NCBI GenBank assembly: GCA_963835465.1
Contig: CAWIFR010000005.1
Span: forward strand, 372,001-436,000
DNA length: 64,000 bases
Direction: 5' to 3'
From: Bog-756 sp963835465
Lineage (GTDB): Bacteria; Actinomycetota; Acidimicrobiia; Acidimicrobiales; RAAP-2
This document shows, piece after piece, positions 57,760-64,000 of this stretch. Position 1 is the stretch's first letter; each line of letters opens with the position of its first letter. The notes under the pieces were generated by a model. That model ran no database searches. It worked only from the letters and a program-made list of their open reading frames with translations, and was not told the origin of the DNA. The position numbers were made by a program, and so were the translations under genes.

Positions 57760-57878
57760 ATAGTGATCTTAAAGAGTACTTTATTCCTAGTTGTGACCGG
57801 CCTGGTGGACAGCAGGAGCGATGGACTGATTCGGCTGGCAGCCTTGCAACCAGTGATTCGCTGGGACCGCTGCCGGAG

Positions 57879-59126
57879 TCAGGACTCCATGGCGCTGAGG
57901 AGTGAGAACCGGAGCTCCTCTTCGTAGACGGCCACCCCTCCTTCCCGCATGGCCGGTGCCAGCGCCGGATCCCACGGCGTGTCGGGTAGGTCCCCCTGTA
58001 AGGGCACCCGCCCGCGCCGTATCGCCACTGTGGCCCGGTAGGCATCGGCCGTCATCAACCAGGGGGTAGTGCCAGCTCGGTCAGCCAGCCAGGCGGTGAT
58101 CGCCAGTCCGGCGCCGTCGAAGTCGGCGTGCTGCCGACAGGCCGCCCCCTCGGCTCCGAGTCGTCGGATCAGGGTGACCACGGCGACACTCGGGCGTCCC
58201 GAACTGCAGATGATCGGCGGCCCGGTCCATCCTCCCGAGGCGGCGTCACTGATGACCGAGGGGTTCTCCACCACGTAGAGGTGAACCGATCGGTCCAGGG
58301 CGTCCATCGGCCACCTCCGGAGCTGGGCCAGGGTCACCACGGCTGGCTCGCTCGCATCGGCGCAGTGGCGCAGCCAGCGGGCCAGTTCCCCAGCGCCGGT
58401 GGGACGAAGGCCCAACACCGTCACTGTGGACGAGGAGGGATCGGGGACCACCCCCACCTGCTCCCACAGCTGCCGCACCGCTTCGGCGTCTCGCGGACGC
58501 TCGACCCCGACGCCGAGCGCCAGCCCGTCGAGGACCAGCCCCTCCAGCGCCCCACCCCGATCGAGAGCGTGGGGATCGGAGAGTTGGTCATCGGCAAACG
58601 ATGCCAGGGAAACCGTCCCACTCACCGGTAGGGCCCGCAAGACCGTCACCGCCTGCTCGAGCCGTTGTCGGAACGCCCGCTCGCCACTCTCCCCGCCCCG
58701 AACCCCGGTTCGGCGGAGCTGGTCCGCCCACGCCATGGCGCCTTGGCCAGGGATCAGTAGGGGAACCCCTTCGATCTGTTCCCTACACCACGACCACAGC
58801 TGGGCCCGCCGACGTCGTTGCTCCTCCCGGTCGGCTCTTCGGTTGCCGAGGGGACCGACGATCCCCTCGACCAGACTGCGTAGCTCGTCACCGTCACTCA
58901 ATCCGAGGACGGCCACCAGCGCGGCCACCCGCACCACCGCTCGTCGTCCCGGTAGTCGATCCTGGCCGAGCAGATCGGCGATGGCCCCCTGCTGCTCGTC
59001 ATCCAGATCACGGACGGTGACCGCGGACACTGCGGCGCCGTCGGCGAAGCGGCGGGCCAGCTCGGCGACCAGCGGAGCCAGGCCGGCCACCTCGAGCCGG
59101 CGGGTGGCCGGATCAAATCCGGTCAC
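57879..59126 (-). CDS. jetD: Wadjet type II JetD (TIGR02679/DUF2399 nuclease)
   Basis: JetD cleaves plasmid DNA loaded by the JetABC condensin. The 415-residue product starts at GTG 59126 (VTGFDPATRRLEVAGLAPLV). The Toprim-like C-terminal domain shows HLYVVENPSVISDAASG, with the acidic residue, and RQHADFDGAGLAITAWLADR near residues 333-352, with the two Asp of the metal site. The start overlaps the jetC stop by four bases. The gene lies between jetC and the hipBA operon, 143 bases from the latter, all on one strand. Confidence 0.9.
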   Translation of the reverse strand: MTGFDPATRRLEVAGLAPLVAELARRFADGAAVSAVTVRDLDDEQQGAIADLLGQDRLPGRRAVVRVAALVAVLGLSDGDELRSLVEGIVGPLGNRRADREEQRRRRAQLWSWCREQIEGVPLLIPGQGAMAWADQLRRTGVRGGESGERAFRQRLEQAVTVLRALPVSGTVSLASFADDQLSDPHALDRGGALEGLVLDGLALGVGVERPRDAEAVRQLWEQVGVVPDPSSSTVTVLGLRPTGAGELARWLRHCADASEPAVVTLAQLRRWPMDALDRSVHLYVVENPSVISDAASGGWTGPPIICSSGRPSVAVVTLIRRLGAEGAACRQHADFDGAGLAITAWLADRAGTTPWLMTADAYRATVAIRRGRVPLQGDLPDTPWDPALAPAMREGGVAVYEEELRFSLLSAMES

Positions 59127-62100
59127 GCCGCCGGTGGGTCGATCACCCGGCGTCGCCCGTCCCAGGTGAACCGGGTGGAGACCAGAGGCCCGTCGCCGTC
59201 CGGTGGGTGCAGATGGTGGATGGCGATGCCGCTCAGTGTGGCGTACTGGCACCACTCGTGATCGCTGGTGAAGACGGCGTCGAGGTCCCAGTCGGTGAAC
59301 GTCCCGAACAGCATGGCCCGGTTGGCCGCGTCCACGCCGGCAAACAACTCGTCGAGGAGGATCAGCCGGGGGCACCCGGACGGCCGGCCCTCCTCGTCGG
59401 CGTAGTGGGCGGCGATGGAGGCCAGCATGGGGAGGTGGAGGGCGATCGACCGCTCCCCGGTGGAGAGGCGCTGCATCCGCTTGGCAGTGGCCGGCTTCCA
59501 TCCCTCCCAGTCGCGGTGCGATAGCTGGAGGGTGAAGCGGTGCCAGGCCCGGTAGTCGAGCGACTCGCGGAGCCGGGCTTCCCAGGGGGCGTGGTGCTCG
59601 AGCCCGGCCCGAGCCTGGTCCACCCGGGCCCGCACGAACTCCTGGAGGTCCCGGCGCTCGCTGTCGGTCACCCGGTCCTTCAACAGTAGCGAGCGCGCCG
59701 TCCGGACCGCCGTCGGCTGGTCGGGGTCGACATCCCAGTTGAGGCGCACGGCCACCCCGGCCGCCGCCGTCCGTACCACCGACAGCTGCTCATTGATCCC
59801 GGCCACGAGGCGGTTGGCCTGGCGGATCCGGTTGGCCAGCGACCGCCGGATGCTGCCGGCCAGGGTCTGCTCGAACAGGCGCTCCTCCTCGGCGGCCAGA
59901 TCGGCCTGGCCCTCGGTCAGGTCGGCCTGGAGCTTCCGGTGGAGCACGAGGACAGACTGTCGGAACCCGTTGACGCTGGCCCGGAGCACCCACCAGCCGT
60001 GCTCCCCGAGGTCTCGGCTCAGGTCGGCCTGGCCCGACACCGCCGACCTCGCCGCGTGGAGGGCGTCGTCGACGTGGGACGACGCCCGCTGGGTGGCCGT
60101 GTCGTCGCCACCGTCCTCGAGCTCGACCGCCACCGCCCGTGCCGCGGCCAGCACCGCGGTCACGCCGTCGAGCGGGCCATGGCGCCCCACCTCCGCCTCC
60201 CCCAGGACGCCGTCGCCGGCCAGGGCCACGAAGCGCAGGTGGGCCGCGTCGCGACGTTCGCCGGCCTCGATGCGGTCCTGCTCGGCCTGCTCTACGGTGG
60301 CGGTGAGGGCGCCGATCTGCCGGACCAGGGAGCGCCGTAGCTCCTCGAGGTCTTGTCGCTCCCGCTTCTTCGTGCGGGCCTCGTCCTGGAGCTGCTCGAG
60401 CTCGGCCAGGACCGCCTTGTGCTCGACCCCGGCCGTGGCCTCGAGGGTGGCCAGCCTGACCTTGGCATCCTGGGCCTGACGCCTCGACCGTTCGGACGTC
60501 TCCTCGGCTGCGGCGAGTAGCTCGGTGGCCTCGGCATGGGCAGCCACACGGTCGGAGAGGCGAAGCTCGGCACCGGCCAGCTCGTGGCCCCGCTTCGCCC
60601 AGGTGTGGACCGTCCGTTCGAGATGGAGGAGCTCCTCCTCGACCTGGTCGAGGTCGTCCGGGTCGGTGGGCAGGCTGTGTCCGGCCGCCACCGAGGTCAA
60701 CGACCGCAGCGCCTCGCGCACCGATCCCTCCGCCGTGCGGAGCCGGCCGGCGGAGGCTTCGGCCCGGGCCTCGGCGTCGACGACCCGTTGGGCCGCCGCC
60801 TCCGCGGCCCGGACGGCCTGGCGGAGGGGCACCGATGGGGGGATGGCGTCGAGATGGGCCGCCGCCGCGCGTTGCTCCCCGTCGAGCCCGTCCCGGGTCC
60901 GTTGGACCCGGTCGAGTTCGGTATCCACCTGGTCCAGGGCCGCGGCCACCTCGGACAGCCGTTGGACCCGCCGGCGTTCCCGGGCCTCGGCGCCGAGGAG
61001 GATCGCTGGTCCGACCGGGGCCCGGCCGACAGCGCTGCCCAGGCGGAAGGAGCCGTCCGTGCCCATCAGCACCTCGGTACCATCGCCGGTGGCGGCCGAA
61101 CCGACGTGGGGAACCACCGGGATCGACGCCAGTACGGCCGCTACCCGACCAGAGGCCACCGCGGCGCCGGTCAGGGGCACCAGCAGGTCGGCCAGGGTCG
61201 ACTGTCCGGCCTTCCCCTGCTCTCCGGGCACCAGTTCCAGGTCGTGGGCGGAGACGTCGACCACCCCATCGGGCGACACCCACGCGTCGAGCAGCCCGGA
61301 GGCGGCCAGGGCGGCCTCCACCCCGTCGATCGCCACTTCCTCCACGCCAGGCGCCAGCTCCACCAGGTGCCACAGCGGGGCCCCGGGCCGGCCGTCCCGC
61401 TCGTCCCTCCACAAGGGGGCCTCCGGGTTCGGCTTGTGCCCGGCCTCGAGGCTGGACTGCTCATCGAGCAGCGACGACTGCCGGTCGATGATCTCCCGGC
61501 GCACACCCTCGAGATCCCGGACCGCGACCGCGTACCCGGTCTGGACGTCCGTCCGCAGTTCGTTGACCACCGTCTCGACCCGATCGGGTTCGAATGGTGG
61601 TGGCCCGAGGGCGTCCACCACCTGCCGGGTGTCGACCGAGTGGGAGGCCCGGGCCCAGGCCGCCAGGTCGGCGTCGTAGGCTTCCGATGCCGCTCGCTCT
61701 GCCGACCGGGCATCGGACAGGCCGGTCACCGCGTCGTCGTACACCTCCCGATCCTCTTCCAGCCGCTGCTCCTCGAAGCGCCGGTGCATCACCGCCTCGC
61801 CGTGCCGGCGAACGGCTTCCCGGACCTCACCGATGTGCTGGCGACGGGCACCGGCCCAGGCCAACCCGAAGGCCAGGCCCGCCTCGGCGTCGGCGGCGTC
61901 TGACATCTCCTGGCGGAGATGGTCGGCGCCCAGACCGCTGGCCACCTGGTGAACATCGTCGGAAGCGACGGTGAGGTTGCCGGCGGCCGCCCGGCGCTGC
62001 TCCTGCGCCTCACCGAGCTCGCCGGCCCGGGCGGCCTGAGCCTCCGTCCGCTCGGCCACGGCGCGGAAGTCCCGTTCGGCCTGCTCACGTCGCTCGCGCT

Positions 62101-63160
62101 CCTCGGTGCGCAGTTGGGCGAGCTCGACGCCCTTGCGGTAGGCCTTGCTGGCGTGGCGGGCCTCCACCTCGACCTCGATGTCCTCCAGCCGGTCGATCAG
62201 CTCCGCCAACTGCTGCGCGGCCGTGTGGTCGCGACCGGTGGCCTCGGCGAGCGCCGATCCGGCCTCGCGCTCGGCCCGGGTCACCGCGTCGCGTCGTGAC
62301 TCCGCCTCGCGCACCTCGTGGGCCACGCCGGCCACGACCGCCCGGGCATAGGCGCGCTGGCGTCGGGCCAGCGCCGAGACTGCGGCCACCTCGGCCTCGA
62401 GCTTCCTGAGCTCCTCTTTGCGGCGGTCGAGCCGCTCGAAGCCCTCGGCCACCGCAGCCAGCTCGTGCTCGTCGATCGGAGGCAGTGCGTCGGTGAGGAC
62501 TTCGGACAGCTTGACCAGGTCCAGGTTCTGGGAGAGCTTCTCCTTCCGCAGGGCCAGGAGGGCGGTGATCACCGAGGCGTACCGGTCCTCGCTGAACCCG
62601 GGGAAGAGGACCTCACGGATGGCGTTCCGGTGGTCGGCGGCGGTGGAGTTGACCTGGCCTCGCTCGCCGAGGGCGGCCTTCATGGCCTTGCCCGAGAGGG
62701 GCTCTCTCGACTCGTCGAGGAGGTGCAGCTCGGTGCCCACCGCCTGGGTGGTGGTGAAGAGGGTGGTCTCCACCTTGCGGGCCGAGGCGGAGGCCCGCAG
62801 GCGTGCCCCCACGGTGAACACCTCATCGTCCCCCCGGCGGAACTCGACCCAGGCGAAGCCGGTCCGCCCCGGGTCGTCGCTCCCCGCCATCACCCGTTCG
62901 TACAGACCACCCCTCGACTTGGCCGACGAGGTCAGGCGGCTGGGCGAGGCGTCTCCGTCGAGCAGGAAGGGCAGCAACAGCTCGAGGGCCATCGACTTCC
63001 CCGAGCCGTTGGGTCCGCGCAGGAGCAGCCGGCCCTGGTGGAAGGTGAACGTCTCGTCCCAGTAGCGCCACAGGGCGATCAGGCCGGCCCGGGTCGGCAT
63101 CCACCGCCCGGCCGGGGCCACCAGGGAGACCGATTCGGGTGATGCGCCCGTGGTCGTCAC
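59123..63160 (-). CDS. jetC: Wadjet type II JetC (TIGR02680, SMC-like ATPase)
   Basis: The 1345-residue SMC-related ATPase is close to the family length. Walker A is LRGPNGSGKSMALELLLPFL at residues 48-67, the coiled-coil arms cover most of about 250-1150 with a break near 600-700 that is probably the hinge, the signature is RLSTGERSIALHLPML near 1231-1246, and Walker B is RLILLDELFAGVD near 1265-1277. The product extrudes DNA loops in the Wadjet system. It starts at GTG 63160, overlapping the jetB stop. The frame is intact, unlike many smaller genes here. Confidence 0.93.
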   Translation of the reverse strand: MTTTGASPESVSLVAPAGRWMPTRAGLIALWRYWDETFTFHQGRLLLRGPNGSGKSMALELLLPFLLDGDASPSRLTSSAKSRGGLYERVMAGSDDPGRTGFAWVEFRRGDDEVFTVGARLRASASARKVETTLFTTTQAVGTELHLLDESREPLSGKAMKAALGERGQVNSTAADHRNAIREVLFPGFSEDRYASVITALLALRKEKLSQNLDLVKLSEVLTDALPPIDEHELAAVAEGFERLDRRKEELRKLEAEVAAVSALARRQRAYARAVVAGVAHEVREAESRRDAVTRAEREAGSALAEATGRDHTAAQQLAELIDRLEDIEVEVEARHASKAYRKGVELAQLRTEERERREQAERDFRAVAERTEAQAARAGELGEAQEQRRAAAGNLTVASDDVHQVASGLGADHLRQEMSDAADAEAGLAFGLAWAGARRQHIGEVREAVRRHGEAVMHRRFEEQRLEEDREVYDDAVTGLSDARSAERAASEAYDADLAAWARASHSVDTRQVVDALGPPPFEPDRVETVVNELRTDVQTGYAVAVRDLEGVRREIIDRQSSLLDEQSSLEAGHKPNPEAPLWRDERDGRPGAPLWHLVELAPGVEEVAIDGVEAALAASGLLDAWVSPDGVVDVSAHDLELVPGEQGKAGQSTLADLLVPLTGAAVASGRVAAVLASIPVVPHVGSAATGDGTEVLMGTDGSFRLGSAVGRAPVGPAILLGAEARERRRVQRLSEVAAALDQVDTELDRVQRTRDGLDGEQRAAAAHLDAIPPSVPLRQAVRAAEAAAQRVVDAEARAEASAGRLRTAEGSVREALRSLTSVAAGHSLPTDPDDLDQVEEELLHLERTVHTWAKRGHELAGAELRLSDRVAAHAEATELLAAAEETSERSRRQAQDAKVRLATLEATAGVEHKAVLAELEQLQDEARTKKRERQDLEELRRSLVRQIGALTATVEQAEQDRIEAGERRDAAHLRFVALAGDGVLGEAEVGRHGPLDGVTAVLAAARAVAVELEDGGDDTATQRASSHVDDALHAARSAVSGQADLSRDLGEHGWWVLRASVNGFRQSVLVLHRKLQADLTEGQADLAAEEERLFEQTLAGSIRRSLANRIRQANRLVAGINEQLSVVRTAAAGVAVRLNWDVDPDQPTAVRTARSLLLKDRVTDSERRDLQEFVRARVDQARAGLEHHAPWEARLRESLDYRAWHRFTLQLSHRDWEGWKPATAKRMQRLSTGERSIALHLPMLASIAAHYADEEGRPSGCPRLILLDELFAGVDAANRAMLFGTFTDWDLDAVFTSDHEWCQYATLSGIAIHHLHPPDGDGPLVSTRFTWDGRRRVIDPPAA

Positions 63161-64000
63161 GCGTACTCCTCGAAGAGGCTGGGTGAAGGCGGGGAGGTGA
63201 CCGGCTCACCGACGCGGTAGCGGGCGACGGCAGGCAGGCCCACCACCGTGCCGTCCTCGTCCCTGCGCACCAGGCCGAACGACACCAGGAGGTTCACGGC
63301 CTCCTCGGCCAGCAGGGCAGGACCGTCCCCCTCGCGCTGGCCCTTGGCCCATCCGGGATGATCGACCAGCACGTCGGCGACGGCACGCCGCAGGGCGGTG
63401 GGGCTGAAGGTGCCGACGGTGCGGCGACCGCGGGCGTCAGGGGCAACCAGTCGGTCGATGAGGAGAAGGGCCAGCTGGTAGGCGTTGCCGACGGGAGCGG
63501 GGAACTGCAGGTCGGTGGCGACCGCCTCGGGGTCGACGGCCAGCACCCCCTCGGCCCGTTCCTCCAGGTCGAAGCCGGCCTCGGCCGCCCGTTGGCGCAG
63601 CCAGGCCCTACCCGACGGGTGGAGCAGGTAGTCGTGCTCAGCCTCGCTGAGATCGGCCAGCAGCACCACCGGGTCGTCGAAGACGCGGCGGGCGATGCTG
63701 TGCCGGGTCCACCGCAGCCGCTGCTCCTCGGGGGCAGTGCCCGGATCCTGGGGCGTGTCACCGTAGCGGGGCTCGGCCAGTAGGAGGGCGATGGCCTCGA
63801 CCGGGTCGGCCGTCTCCCCGACTCGGCTGGGGGCATTGGTACTGACGAGCAGGCGGTGGAGGCGGGCGGTGTCGGCGGCCAGGATGGCGTTGGCCCGCTC
63901 GTCGTTCTGGAACGCTTCGACGGTGCCGGCGGTGGCCCGCACCACCCCCCACTCGCCCAGCACCAGCAGGGCGTCCACGAATGATGACCGATCCCCGTGC
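63157..64000 (-). CDS. jetB: Wadjet type II JetB (TIGR02678), N-terminus cut by the window edge
   Basis: The visible 281 residues are the C-terminal part of a TIGR02678 protein, a kleisin/kite-like partner of JetC. The segments VDALLVLGEWGVVRATAGTV, LHRLLVSTNAPSRVGETADP, HSIARRVFDDPVVLLADLSE and FGLVRRDEDGTVVGLPAVAR are typical. The frame stays open to the last base, so the start is outside, together with an expected jetA (TIGR02677). Confidence 0.88.
   Translation of the reverse strand, partial: HGDRSSFVDALLVLGEWGVVRATAGTVEAFQNDERANAILAADTARLHRLLVSTNAPSRVGETADPVEAIALLLAEPRYGDTPQDPGTAPEEQRLRWTRHSIARRVFDDPVVLLADLSEAEHDYLLHPSGRAWLRQRAAEAGFDLEERAEGVLAVDPEAVATDLQFPAPVGNAYQLALLLIDRLVAPDARGRRTVGTFSPTALRRAVADVLVDHPGWAKGQREGDGPALLAEEAVNLLVSFGLVRRDEDGTVVGLPAVARYRVGEPVTSPPSPSLFEEYA

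Noticed and set aside
46144..57878. An attachment-site direct repeat matching the 3' end of tRNA-Arg.
   Set aside because: I scanned the accessory region by eye and saw no second copy of the T-loop and acceptor sequence.

Overview
The window is high-GC DNA with the gene content of an actinobacterium, most likely of the Acidimicrobiia type. Evidence: very G+C-rich codon use with many GTG starts, two luciferase-like putative F420-dependent oxidoreductases, GAF-ANTAR regulators, a SenX3/RegX3-like two-component pair, the ClpS-DUF2017 pair, and leaderless-looking promoters. No rRNA is present, so the exact lineage is an inference.

Layout. 0-2.6 kb: the 3' part of an ABC1/UbiB kinase gene, then a divergent MarR regulator and methyltransferase. 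2.6-16.3 kb: a purine supercluster (purA-purD-purB-purC-purS-purQ, then purL, purF, purM) that ends in pyrE, with a PHP phosphoesterase and a small basic protein inserted on the opposite strand. 16.3-21.5 kb: ferredoxin/PadR pair, LLM oxidoreductase, two back-to-back GAF-ANTAR genes, a GntR regulator. 21.5-21.8 kb: tRNA-Phe, tRNA-Asp and tRNA-Glu. 21.9-30.8 kb: DUF2017, clpS, heme A synthase, heme O synthase, a TlpA-like thioredoxin, an ABC-2 exporter, serS and a two-component system. 31-42.5 kb: catabolic and redox genes (SDR, cytochrome P450, LLM oxidoreductase, amidase, quinone reductase, SCP-x-like thiolase with its DUF35 partner, CoA transferase) plus a polyphosphate pair (ROK polyphosphate-glucokinase-like gene facing a CHAD gene). 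42.5-45.5 kb: a four-gene overlapping operon encoding three proteins built from tandem YbjQ-like domains. 45.9-57.7 kb: tRNA-Arg(ACG) followed by a tyrosine integrase and a lower-GC accessory region (MarR/truncated hemoglobin/nitronate monooxygenase operon, ClC channel, DUF3565-cupin protein, DUF488, uracil-DNA glycosylase, membrane proteins, a phosphoesterase, HipBA). 57.9-64 kb: a type II Wadjet plasmid-defence cluster (jetD, jetC and a jetB cut by the window edge).

A feature that affects the whole annotation is frequent single-base indels. At least fifteen genes, including essential ones (purA, purL, purM, pyrE), read in two or more frames, and the break can usually be placed at a run of G or C. 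These are most likely sequence errors rather than real pseudogenes, so the genes are annotated across the breaks.

The strongest leads for something undescribed are the YbjQ-domain operon and the accessory region from tRNA-Arg to the Wadjet cluster, where HipBA sits immediately downstream of jetD. The Wadjet system itself is known.
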